26,856 nucleotides of DNA from an uncultured Oribacterium sp. (GCA_937927445.1 CALAOB010000019.1:1-26856), one strand, 5' to 3'; numbered from the stretch's first letter, positions 14,098 through 20,931 are shown. A program made the numbers and translations. Notes: generated by a model from the sequence alone, not told the origin.

Positions 14098-14219
14098 CCT
14101 GGATGAAACGGCCACCTGGGGCGACATCACCGACGAGATCATGCTCTTTCCATAGCGCCCTGGATGAAGCCGCCACCTGGGGCGACATCACCGACGAGAT
14201 CACGATCTTTCCATAGCTT
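14098..14219. repeat. 61-bp tandem duplication of the trxA 3' end
   Basis: Two units, 14098-14158 and 14159-14219, match over nearly their whole length (CCTGGATGAA at the left, CTTTCCATAGC at the right). The right unit contains the last codons of trxA (Ala-Met-Glu-Arg); the left unit keeps a copy of those codons downstream of the real stop. The left unit can form a GTGGC/GCCAC hairpin with the sequence before it. Confidence 0.9.
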
Positions 14220-14526
14220 CTTTAATGAATCGCTCGATTGCGGCTTTCGAATCCGGTGCCACGATCGAATCGACTACCTTGCCGCTACGATATAAAACCA
14301 GCGTCGGAATCACCTCGATCTTTTCTGCTTCTGCGAGCTGCGGCTCTTCGTCGATATTCACCTTTCCGATGACGAGCTGATCGCCGTACTCTTCTGCGAT
14401 TTTCTCATAGGCTGGCGCGATCCTGCGGCAGTAGACACACCACGGTGCCCAGTAGTCGACTAAAACCGGCTTCTCTTCATGCATGAACTGTTCAAACTGT
14501 GCTTTATTCATATTGATGGCTGACAT
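14200..14526 (-). CDS. trxA: Thioredoxin family protein with CVYC active site
   Basis: A 108-residue thioredoxin that would reduce protein disulfides and feed the peroxidase Bcp. The redox motif is WCVYC (Trp29, Cys30, Cys33) instead of WCGPC, inside the otherwise classic VLVDYWAPWC. The cis-proline is Pro74 in EVIPTLVLY, and the lysine- and aspartate-containing core positions are in place. Loss of the central Pro usually makes the redox potential less reducing. Start at 14526 has GGAGGT about 6 bases upstream. It is the first gene of the operon trxA-trxB-DUF6219-bcp-yaaA and has its own strong promoter at 14614-14642. Confidence 0.92.
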   Translation of the reverse strand: MSAINMNKAQFEQFMHEEKPVLVDYWAPWCVYCRRIAPAYEKIAEEYGDQLVIGKVNIDEEPQLAEAEKIEVIPTLVLYRSGKVVDSIVAPDSKAAIERFIKEAMERS

Positions 14527-14613
14527 AGACTTACCTCCATTTTAGTTTCACCCAGCAGGGCTATCTGAAATATGCTGTGAAATCTTTTACTATTAAGAAA
14601 TATTCCTAATAAT

Positions 14614-14642
14614 GTTATACAGGATAAACAGAGGTGAGTCAA
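14614..14642 (-). promoter_or_regulatory. Promoter of the trxA-trxB-DUF6219-bcp-yaaA operon
   Basis: On the minus strand TTGACT (14637-14642) and TATAAC (14614-14619) are separated by 17 bases, each one base from consensus. It precedes the trxA start by about 90 bases. No other gene in the five-gene run has room for a promoter except in the duplicated stretch ahead of trxB. Confidence 0.75.
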
Positions 14643-14649
14643 TGTAAAA

Positions 14650-14664
14650 TGATAATTATTATTG
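14650..14664. promoter_or_regulatory. Fur/PerR-like box upstream of the redox operon promoter
   Basis: TGATAATTATTATTG fits the 7-1-7 pattern TGATAAT-N-ATTATCA of Fur-family boxes (Fur, PerR, Zur) at 12 of 14 arm positions. It ends 8 bases before the -35 hexamer. PerR is the usual Firmicute regulator of peroxidase and thioredoxin genes, so the position makes sense, but AT-rich DNA can give such matches by chance. Confidence 0.45.
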
Positions 14665-14709
14665 ATATTTCAATTTAGCGCAATAGCATGGTTCGATTGA
14701 AAAATACTT

Positions 14710-15023
14710 GAATGCTGTATCAAATGAGCAGAAACCCGATATGATACCTACGTGAGATGTCGCCTGGACGCACTCATGCTGTATCAAACGAGCTGAATCT
14801 CGAACTGATGCCAACGTGAAAAGGTGATTTTGGAGCCTACATGCTGTATCAATCAGGCGAAATCTCCAGGTGATGCCAACAATAATCGGCGTTGTATGGA
14901 GGGCAATGTTGGCATCAGGGAGGAAATATGCCTAAATGATGCCAACATTGGCCTGAAATTCCCCAGGCATCAAAAGAAAAAAGGCGGAAAAAGATACAGC
15001 ATAGAGCCGAAGCCCTATGCTGT
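14710..15023. repeat. Dispersed 313-bp modular element, copy B
   Basis: Full-length partner of copy A in the same orientation, lying upstream of trxA. The three TGCTGTATCAA modules and the GATGCCAACA / TGTTGGCATC inverted pair are kept, while the ~25 bases between the paired arms differ strongly from copy A. A further partial copy of the terminator arm (CCGAAGCCCTATGCTGT) occurs just beyond the end, at 15068-15084. With copy A it brackets the redox operon. Confidence 0.9.
14987..15023 (-). terminator. UUCG-tetraloop terminator downstream of the alpha/beta hydrolase locus
   Basis: Same 12-bp stem and UUCG loop as at 11612-11648, followed on the minus strand by AUCUUUUUC. It lies 93 bases beyond the stop of the flavoprotein remnant and would end transcription from the alpha/beta hydrolase promoter. 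Confidence 0.88.
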
Positions 15024-15115
15024 GTGAGTGTCTTCGCTTCGGCAAGGCTTACCGGGAGCCCTTTCGACCGAAGCCCTATGCTGTTATCGCTTTAAATGAT
15101 TTTTAAGTCGCGGGC

Positions 15116-15236
15116 TCAGATTTCCCGGCCCATCTGGTAGGCCTGCTCGAGTGCTGGGCGTCCGGCGATGTCGCCGACCTCGTTTACGCCACCGGCGAAC
15201 ACTGTGCCGACCAGTGTGCAGCGTGGGAAGCAGTCC
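15116..15236 (-). pseudogene. 3' remnant of a flavodoxin-like / NADPH-FMN oxidoreductase gene
   Basis: Directly after the alpha/beta hydrolase stop, one minus-strand frame reads KDCFPRCTLVGTVFAGG, then VNEVGDIAGRPALEQAYQMG, then REI and a stop at 15116-15118. The pattern GTVFAGGVNEVGDI-GxPALEQAYxxG resembles the C-terminus of iron-sulfur flavoprotein/NAD(P)H oxidoreductases, which often neighbour such hydrolases. Upstream in this frame the DNA belongs to the hydrolase gene, and there is no start codon or ribosome binding site. I read it as the last ~40 codons of a gene whose 5' part was deleted. Confidence 0.55.
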
Positions 15237-16229
15237 TTATGAATTGAGATACTGGTCAAAGAAAGTCTTCAGCTTTTCAAACGGGATCACATCCATCTGA
15301 TCATAGAGGTCGGTGTGGTTTGCTCCCGGGATGATGAGCAGTTCTTTATTGTCTCCGCTCAGCCTGCTGTATGCCGTTTCGCTGAAGTAGCGGGAATGTG
15401 CCTTCTCACCATGTACCAGGAGTACAGCGGAGCGGATCTCGCTGCTGTATTGCAGGATAGGCATATTCAGGAAGGACAGCGAGGATGTTACGTTCCAGCC
15501 GTTGTTAGAGTTCAGGCTGCGCGGATGATAGCCGCGCGGGGTCTTGTAGTATGCGTAGTAGTCCTTGACAAACTGCGGTGCATCATCCGGCAGCGGATCG
15601 ACCACGCCACCGGCCAGCGCATATGTGCCCCGTCTGTAATCTTCTGTGCGCTGTGCATTCAATGCCTTTCTCTTTTCGAAGCGTGCCTGCTCAGAATCCT
15701 CCGCGTCGAAATAGCCGTTGGCGTTTACACGGGTCATGTCGTACATAGTCATCGCTGCGGTGGCCTTGATGCGAGTGTCGATGGCGGCTGCATTGATCGC
15801 CATACCGCCCCAGCCACAGATCCCGATGATGCCGATGCGCTCAGCGTCGACATTCTCCTGCACGGACAGGAAGTCCACGGCCGCACAGAAGTCCTCGGTG
15901 TTGATGTCCGGTGAGGCAACGTAGCGAGGCGTGCCGCCGCTCTCGCCGGTATAGGACGGGTCGAAGGCGATGGTCAGGAAACCAAGCTCCGCCATTTTCT
16001 GCGCGTACAGTCCGGATGACTGCTCCTTGACTGCGCCAAACGGTCCGCTGACGGCGATCGCCGGGAGCTTGCCGACGGCCCCCTTCGGCGTATACATATC
16101 GGCGGCCAGCGTGATGCCATAGCGGTTGTAGAAGCTCACTTTCCGGTGATCCACCTGATTACTCTGAGGAAATACCTTGTCCCACTCGCTGGTCATATTC
16201 AACTCTTCCATCACTGTATTTTTATCCAT
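15237..16229 (-). CDS. Alpha/beta hydrolase, dienelactone hydrolase-like, cysteine nucleophile
   Basis: A 330-residue cytoplasmic alpha/beta-hydrolase. The nucleophile elbow reads IGICGWGGMA with Cys138 in the serine position, as in dienelactone hydrolases; AFDPSYTGESGG carries the oxyanion region, VLLVHGEKAHS the strand before the acid, and GANHTDLYD the catalytic His. The lid (~residues 165-265) is long. Many Firmicutes encode this type next to a MerR regulator and a flavoprotein, as here. Start moved to 16229 (MDKNTVMEELN) because AGGAGAG lies 6 bases upstream. Expression should depend on the divergent MerR protein, since the promoter has the 19-bp spacer with a perfect dyad. The substrate is unknown. 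Confidence 0.85.
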   Translation of the reverse strand: MDKNTVMEELNMTSEWDKVFPQSNQVDHRKVSFYNRYGITLAADMYTPKGAVGKLPAIAVSGPFGAVKEQSSGLYAQKMAELGFLTIAFDPSYTGESGGTPRYVASPDINTEDFCAAVDFLSVQENVDAERIGIIGICGWGGMAINAAAIDTRIKATAAMTMYDMTRVNANGYFDAEDSEQARFEKRKALNAQRTEDYRRGTYALAGGVVDPLPDDAPQFVKDYYAYYKTPRGYHPRSLNSNNGWNVTSSLSFLNMPILQYSSEIRSAVLLVHGEKAHSRYFSETAYSRLSGDNKELLIIPGANHTDLYDQMDVIPFEKLKTFFDQYLNS

Positions 16230-16271
16230 CTTCAACTCTCCTTGCATTCAGATTTTGTTTAGGCTATCCTT

Positions 16272-16302
16272 ATGCTAGTACCTGAACCTAACTTCAGGTC
16301 AA
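16272..16302 (-). promoter_or_regulatory. MerR-type promoter and operator of the alpha/beta hydrolase gene
   Basis: On the minus strand TTGACC (16297-16302) and TAGCAT (16272-16277) are 19 bases apart, too far for ordinary sigma-A use. The spacer is filled by a perfect dyad ACCTGAA-6-TTCAGGT (16280-16299). This is the classic layout where a MerR protein twists the DNA to align the two hexamers. The MerR gene starts 31 bases away on the other strand. Confidence 0.85.
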
Positions 16303-16332
16303 GATGAATTTTTGATTTTCGGAGGAAAATTT

Positions 16333-16767
16333 ATGTATATGATCGGACAGGTAGCGGAGATGTTCGGACTTCCCATCTCGACGCTGCGATATTATGACAG
16401 GCAAGGCCTCTTTCCAGACATGGAGCGCGTATCCGGCATTCGCAGATTCAGCGATACTGAAATCGAAGCACTCCGTGTCATCGAATGTCTGAAAAAGGCG
16501 GGCATGGAGATCCGTGACATCCGCCAGTTCATGGACTGGTGCGTGGAGGGGCCGTCCACCTACCCGCAGCGCAGGGCAATGTTTCAGGCGCAGCGGGCAC
16601 ACATGGAGGCACAGCTCGCCGACATGAACCGTACGCTGGATATGCTCCGCTTCAAATGCTGGTACTATGATCAGGCGATGAAGGACGGAAACGAGGACAG
16701 ACTGAAGGAACTGATTCCGGATCAGCTGCCGGATGAAATCCGAAAAGCATATGAAAACGCACATTAA
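16333..16767 (+). CDS. MerR family transcriptional regulator
   Basis: A 144-residue regulator. The N-terminal winged helix reads MIGQVAEMFGLPISTLRYYDRQGLF...RRFSDTEIEALRVIECLKKAG (residues ~3-57), followed by a dimerisation coiled coil (~80-115) and a short C-terminal part with no Cys cluster typical of metal sensors. Two cysteines occur (around 52 and 109) but not in a metal-site pattern. GGAGG lies 7 bases before the ATG at 16333. It is divergent from the alpha/beta hydrolase, whose promoter contains the operator dyad, so it very likely activates that gene and controls itself. The inducer is unknown; related Firmicute regulators respond to aldehydes or drugs. Confidence 0.92.
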   Translation: MYMIGQVAEMFGLPISTLRYYDRQGLFPDMERVSGIRRFSDTEIEALRVIECLKKAGMEIRDIRQFMDWCVEGPSTYPQRRAMFQAQRAHMEAQLADMNRTLDMLRFKCWYYDQAMKDGNEDRLKELIPDQLPDEIRKAYENAH

Positions 16768-16784
16768 AATATTAGAGGGATAAA

Positions 16785-17705
16785 ATGCGAAACATACAGG
16801 AAATCAAACTGATTCAGGAAACCAGAGAAGAACAGCTACCGGGCTTCGCATTGGACTTTCCTTATATCGCCACCTGCGCTCAGCTTGACAAATATGCCGA
16901 TCCTTTTGTTCCCTGGCATTGGCATAAAGCGGTGGAATTGTTTTACATGGAAGAAGGGTGTCTGGAATACGAAACACCAGGAGGAAAGATTGTTTTTCCG
17001 CAAGGCAGCGGTGGTCTGGTCAATTCCAATGTGCTGCATAAGACACGCATTTTAGATTACCCGCATATCACGACACAGAAGCTGCACATATTTGACCCTG
17101 CTTTTCTTTCGGGACAATCTGGCGGCAGAATCGAGCAAACTTACTTCCTGCCCATGCTTTCCGATCCTATGTTTGAAATCATACCGCTGTCGCCCGATGT
17201 GCCGGAACACTCTGAGATCCTGCATCTGATCCAGAAAGCATTTCTGCTGAATGAGCACGAACTTGGCTACGAAATCAGCTTGCATCGGACGTTGTTGGAT
17301 ATATGGCTGAAGATTTTCGTTCTGTATCGCAAGCAGGAAACGGCTCAGTACAGAACGTCCCGAAACATAGATGCCGCAAAGCGAATGATGATCTATATTC
17401 GGGAACATTTGGCAGACTCCCTCACCGTTAAAGAACTGGCGGATGCGGTTTTTCTAAGCGAACGGGAATGTTACCGCATTTTCCGGGATTGTCTACACAC
17501 AACACCGGTCAATTACATCATCGACTGCCGCTTGCAGGAAGCCAGCCGAATGCTTACCGCAAGCAATATGTCTGTTACAGAAATCGCATATTCCTGCGGT
17601 TTTGGTTCCGGTAGCTATTTCAGCAGGGTGTTCACCCGTGAGAAAGGCTGTACGCCCAATGAGTTTCGTGCGAACTGGCAGGATAAGACAAGTATCAGGC
17701 GCTAA
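16785..17705 (+). CDS. AraC family transcriptional regulator
   Basis: A 306-residue regulator with an N-terminal cupin-like ligand domain (WHWHKAVELFYMEEGCLEYETPGG, residues ~45-70, has the His/Glu pattern of AraC sensory barrels) and a C-terminal double helix-turn-helix (residues ~200-300: IREHLADSLTVKELADAVFLSERECYRIFRD, then VTEIAYSCGFGSGSYFSRVFTREKGCTPNEFR). It begins 17 bases after the MerR stop, with AGAGGG upstream, so it may be cotranscribed. A perfect inverted repeat (TATCAGG-CGCTAA-CCTGATA) covers its own stop codon, and a further CCTGATA half-site follows ahead of the HAD gene, which may be its target. Ligand unknown. Confidence 0.92.
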   Translation: MRNIQEIKLIQETREEQLPGFALDFPYIATCAQLDKYADPFVPWHWHKAVELFYMEEGCLEYETPGGKIVFPQGSGGLVNSNVLHKTRILDYPHITTQKLHIFDPAFLSGQSGGRIEQTYFLPMLSDPMFEIIPLSPDVPEHSEILHLIQKAFLLNEHELGYEISLHRTLLDIWLKIFVLYRKQETAQYRTSRNIDAAKRMMIYIREHLADSLTVKELADAVFLSERECYRIFRDCLHTTPVNYIIDCRLQEASRMLTASNMSVTEIAYSCGFGSGSYFSRVFTREKGCTPNEFRANWQDKTSIRR

Positions 17706-17720
17706 CCTGATATAGTTTTT
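17693..17720 (+). terminator. Inverted repeat at the AraC stop: weak terminator or AraC operator
   Basis: TATCAGG (17693-17699) and CCTGATA (17706-17712) pair around CGCTAA and are followed by TAGTTTTT. A third CCTGATA lies at 17743-17749, 37 bases after the second. The T run favours a terminator; the repeated half-site ahead of the next gene favours an operator. I cannot decide. Confidence 0.4.
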
Positions 17721-17769
17721 GCGATTGTGTCAGTATAATTTTCCTGATACCAATCAAGGAGGTTTCCGT

Positions 17770-18402
17770 ATGGATGAGAAATGTATGCGATATAAAGAGA
17801 TTGTATTTGATGTGGATGGAACGTTGATTGATACCGAGTATGCGGTACTACATTCCCTGCAGGATACAGTGTGTCATTTCACCGGAAAAACGCCAGAAAT
17901 AGCGAGTCTGACCTTTGCTTTGGGGATTACCGGAGAAGATGCTTTGCTGAGATTGCGGATTACGGATGTAGACAGTGCTTTAACATATTGGGAACACGCT
18001 CTGGAGACCTATCACCAGTCAATCCGTGTATTTGATGGTATTGAGCGATTACTGTGTGATCTGGCTGCCCGCGGTTATAATCTTGGAATTGTGACTTCCA
18101 AAACCAGAGCAGAATACGAAACGGACTTTGCCTGTTTTGATATTGTCCGTCATTTCAGCAGAGTTGTCTGTGCGGGTGATAGCGTAAACCATAAGCCAGA
18201 TCCAGAACCCCTGCTGAAATATATGGAGAAAGCGAAATGCAGTGAAACGGAACTGCTTTATATTGGGGACAGCATTTATGACAGACAGTGCGCTGAGTCT
18301 GCCCGCTGTGCCTTTGCATTGGCCCTTTGGGGAGCAAAGAAAGATATGGACGGCGTATGTGCGTTTGCTACTCCCGGCGATCTGCTGAATAGCCTTATAT
18401 AA
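17770..18402 (+). CDS. HAD family hydrolase (phosphoglycolate/beta-phosphoglucomutase-like)
   Basis: A 210-residue HAD-IA phosphatase. Motif I is VFDVDGTLIDTEYA (nucleophile Asp14, acid/base Asp16), a small helical cap follows (~25-90), motif II is GIVTSKTR (Thr/Ser in the expected place), Lys in HKPDPEPL is motif III and YIGDSIYDRQCA is motif IV. Length and the KPxPxPL pattern fit phosphoglycolate phosphatase-like or pyrophosphatase enzymes; substrate unknown. Start at 17770 has AAGGAGG 7 bases upstream; the frame is open 51 bases earlier without a site. It follows the AraC regulator on the same strand and ends 9 bases before a strong hairpin. Confidence 0.9.
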   Translation: MDEKCMRYKEIVFDVDGTLIDTEYAVLHSLQDTVCHFTGKTPEIASLTFALGITGEDALLRLRITDVDSALTYWEHALETYHQSIRVFDGIERLLCDLAARGYNLGIVTSKTRAEYETDFACFDIVRHFSRVVCAGDSVNHKPDPEPLLKYMEKAKCSETELLYIGDSIYDRQCAESARCAFALALWGAKKDMDGVCAFATPGDLLNSLI

Positions 18403-18404
18403 AC

Positions 18405-18448
18405 AAAATTAGCCCCGGCTGATGCTCGATAGAGCGTCAGCCGGGGCT
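18405..18448. terminator. Strong 17-bp hairpin terminator between convergent genes
   Basis: AGCCCCGGCTGA (18411-18422) pairs perfectly with TCAGCCGGGGCT (18437-18448), and the stem continues through GCTC/GAGC to a GATA loop. On the minus strand it is followed by AATTTTGTTT, so it ends the DUF1538/PII operon well; in the plus direction the tail is GTCTATT and weaker. Confidence 0.85.
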
Positions 18449-18466
18449 GTCTATTGGGCGATTATC

Positions 18467-18490
18467 TTCATGAGGGGCAGACCCCATGAA
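18467..18490. other. Second small hairpin downstream of the PII-like gene
   Basis: TTCATG-A-GGGG pairs with CCCC-ATGAA around CAGA, with one bulged A. No T run follows in either direction. It lies between the PII-like stop (18522) and the main terminator and may protect the transcript 3' end. Confidence 0.5.
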
Positions 18491-18521
18491 TGTACAGAAG
18501 TGTCGAGCTCCTCACGCTCGC

Positions 18522-19226
18522 TTACGTGGCATCCGTTGTGTCGGCATCCTCTGCTTCCAGCAGTCGCATGCCGGCGGTTTCCGATACAGGGAGTGAGAAC
18601 ACGATGGCTTTTGCCTTCGTATCCGGGCCAGCTTCTGCCATGATCGCCTTCATGATGCTGTTCTTTTCGGCGGATTTCGCCACGATCAGCACGATTTCCT
18701 TCTCTGCGGCGAGCGACACGCCCATGAAATGCGACGCTTCTTTCACGCCGGTGCCTTTCGCATGGATGATCGTGCCGCCACCGGCGCCGCTGGAACGTGC
18801 GGCGTCCATCACGAGATCGGTGTATCCCTGGTTTGTAATCGTCACCAGAAGCTCATATTTCGTATCCTTCAAAACGGATTCCTCCCCTTTTACAAATTCC
18901 TGACCGCAGGTCAATGCTGCCAGCGCCTTTTTACCGCCGACGCTGGAAAACGGTACGATGAACGCGATGCCAGTGCCGGGCACATCGATGCGCATGCGAT
19001 TCTGCAGCCCATAGCGGATCGCTTTCCAAACCTTATAGGTGACCGCGGAAAAAATCACCGACTTTTCGCTGATCTCGAGCCCGAGAAAGTCCAGCAGCTC
19101 GCTCGTCGCCGTTCCGCGCCCGACCGAGACGAAGCTCGCAGATGCACCGTATTTCTCATAAAAATCCGTAAAGCGGTCGGTGCTGTTCCGCTCTACGATC
19201 GTTATCATCCAGTAAAGATCATTCAT
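18522..19226 (-). CDS. PII-family protein made of two PII-like domains
   Basis: A 234-residue protein, twice the size of a normal PII (~112). Residues ~1-110 (LYWMITIVERNSTDRFTDFYEKYGASASFVSVGRGTA...) and ~120-225 (YELLVTITNQGYTDLVMDAARSSGAGGGTIIHAKGTG...) each show the ferredoxin-like PII order: strand, helix, GxGTxxxxxxxxLG, strand, helix, strand. The uridylylated T-loop tyrosine segment of GlnB is absent. PII proteins sense ATP/ADP and 2-oxoglutarate or other ligands and bind a partner, often a transporter. It follows the DUF1538 gene by 11 bases, with its GAGGT site overlapping that stop, so the natural partner is that membrane protein. The ligand is unknown. Confidence 0.82.
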   Translation of the reverse strand: MNDLYWMITIVERNSTDRFTDFYEKYGASASFVSVGRGTATSELLDFLGLEISEKSVIFSAVTYKVWKAIRYGLQNRMRIDVPGTGIAFIVPFSSVGGKKALAALTCGQEFVKGEESVLKDTKYELLVTITNQGYTDLVMDAARSSGAGGGTIIHAKGTGVKEASHFMGVSLAAEKEIVLIVAKSAEKNSIMKAIMAEAGPDTKAKAIVFSLPVSETAGMRLLEAEDADTTDAT

Positions 19227-19237
19227 AGTAATTTACC

Positions 19238-20779
19238 TCAAAGCTCGATGATCGCATCCTCAGGAAGCGCATCAAATGCAGCGGAACAGCCGGCAAATAC
19301 AGGCGTCGCGCCGGAAACACTCTGTCGTGCCCGGATCTGCGATACGAGTCCCATGATCTGAATCGTGATCAGCGGTGTCATCGCGACCATGGCCACGACA
19401 CCGAAGGCATCCGCCACGATGTCACCTCCTACGGCGATGCAGGCCCCCTGGGCAAGTGGCAGCAGAAAGGCCGCCGTCATTGGCCCGGACGCGACGCCGC
19501 CGGAGTCGAAGGCAATCGCGGTATACAGCTTCGGTACGAAGAAGGAGATGCCGAGGGCGATGCCGTAGCCCGGGATCAGCAGCCACATGATGGAGAGACC
19601 GGTCAGCACGCGCAGCATCGCGAGGCCCAGGGAACAGGCCACACCGATCGACAGGGCGAGACCCATCGCTTTCGCGGAGATCGCGCCGTCGGTCAGCTCC
19701 TCGACCTGCTTGTTGAGGACATAGACAGCCGGCTCGGCCTTGACGATGAAATAACCGATGATCATCGCCACCGGGATCAGCAGCCAGGAAGTGCTTCCGG
19801 TCGCCAGCTCTCTCCCGAGGTAGTTGCCTGCGGGCATGAAGCCGACATTGGCCCCGGTCAGGAAAAGGACCAGGCCGATATAGGTATAGAGAAGGCCGAC
19901 CATGATCTTCAGAAGCGTGCGCAGCGACAGCTTCAGCACGAGCAGTTGGAAGACGAAAAAGAACAGCACGATCGGGAGAAGCGAAACCGCAATCTCCTTC
20001 ATATAGAGAGGAAGTTCCTCTGCAAACAGATGGAAAAGCTCCGTGGAGGTCGTGATATCCGGGATCGCCGGCGGCACATACGCGGATTCATCCGGATGAA
20101 ACAGCATGCCGAGGATCAAGACCGCCAGGATCGGGCCGATCGAACAGAGGGCGACCAGGCCGAAGCTGTCCGACGCGGCATGGCGGTCACTTCGGATGGA
20201 CGCGATACCGACACCGAGCGCCATGATGAACGGCACTGTCATTGGACCGGTCGTCACACCGCCGGAATCGAAGGCCACGCCCCAGAAGCTGTTCGGCACG
20301 AAGCGCGCGAGGATAAAGATGAGGATGTAGCAGCCCACGAGGATCGGGGGGAGCGCGATTGAAAAGAGCATTCGCAGCAGCGCCACGACCAGGAACGCAC
20401 CGACACCGCAGGCCACCGACAGGATGATCGTCCGGTTCGGTACCGCCGGGACCTGGGCAGCCAGCACCTGAAGATCCGGCTCGGATATGGTGATGATGAA
20501 GCCCAGGAAAAAGGTGATGAGCACGATGAGCGAAAGATGCCGGCTTTTCTTCATCGCGGCACCGAGACGCTCGCCCATCGGCGTCATCGCCATCTCGGCT
20601 CCCAGTGTGAAGAACATCATGCCGATGATGATGAGCGCCGCCCCCATGATGAAGCATAGAAGGATGCTCGAGGATACAGGCGCGATCGTGAAGCATAGGA
20701 ACAGGACGATACCGACGATCGGCATCACCGCCACCAGCGCTTCCCGAAGCTTTTCATTTAGGAACTTGAAAGTGTGCAA
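19238..20779 (-). CDS. DUF1538 domain membrane protein (predicted transporter), two-repeat
   Basis: A 513-residue polytopic membrane protein with about 12-14 hydrophobic segments. It is an internal duplication: each half carries SEPDLQVLAAQV / AEPAVYVLNKQV and then VAFDSGGVTTGPMT (residues ~170) or IAFDSGGVASGPMT (~430). The paired FDSGGV-(T/A)-(T/S)-GPMT motifs in opposite halves look like the substrate path of a transporter. DUF1538 has no proven function; genomic pairing with PII genes suggests a regulated carrier. Start: the reading frame has no ATG; I prefer TTG at 20777-20779, 9 bases after AGGAGG, over a TTG two codons earlier that is too close to that site. It is the first gene of a pair with the double PII. 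Confidence 0.82.
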   Translation of the reverse strand: MHTFKFLNEKLREALVAVMPIVGIVLFLCFTIAPVSSSILLCFIMGAALIIIGMMFFTLGAEMAMTPMGERLGAAMKKSRHLSLIVLITFFLGFIITISEPDLQVLAAQVPAVPNRTIILSVACGVGAFLVVALLRMLFSIALPPILVGCYILIFILARFVPNSFWGVAFDSGGVTTGPMTVPFIMALGVGIASIRSDRHAASDSFGLVALCSIGPILAVLILGMLFHPDESAYVPPAIPDITTSTELFHLFAEELPLYMKEIAVSLLPIVLFFFVFQLLVLKLSLRTLLKIMVGLLYTYIGLVLFLTGANVGFMPAGNYLGRELATGSTSWLLIPVAMIIGYFIVKAEPAVYVLNKQVEELTDGAISAKAMGLALSIGVACSLGLAMLRVLTGLSIMWLLIPGYGIALGISFFVPKLYTAIAFDSGGVASGPMTAAFLLPLAQGACIAVGGDIVADAFGVVAMVAMTPLITIQIMGLVSQIRARQSVSGATPVFAGCSAAFDALPEDAIIEL

Positions 20780-20871
20780 AGGCAATTACCTCCTGTGAAT
20801 AAAATATACTATTGAGATAGGAATACTATACTTTATTTTAACAGAAGAAGCGGATATTGAAAACTGGACAA

Positions 20872-20886
20872 TACAAATGTTTTGTA
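20872..20886. promoter_or_regulatory. Perfect palindrome TACAAATGTTTTGTA, possible operator
   Basis: TACAAA and TTTGTA are perfect inverses around TGT. The site lies about 95 bases upstream of the DUF1538 start, above the plausible promoter. A repressor or activator site is possible; no regulator gene is adjacent. Confidence 0.35.
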
Positions 20887-20931
20887 CAACTTTTTAGTTT
20901 ATGGTGGCAGTTCCTTACGGTCGGCTTCAGA

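Noticed and set aside
13111..14142. Longer trxB start at 14142
   Set aside because: The added 35 residues come from the duplicated trxA 3' region and lack a ribosome binding site; GGAGGG lies properly ahead of the ATG at 14037.
11446..15027. Similar small open frames inside repeat copies A and B (CCINQA, DANIGLKFP, YSIEPKPYAV)
   Set aside because: The two copies differ mainly at first and second codon positions, so the peptide is not being conserved. The frame survives because the element has few indels; conserved parts coincide with the hairpin arms.
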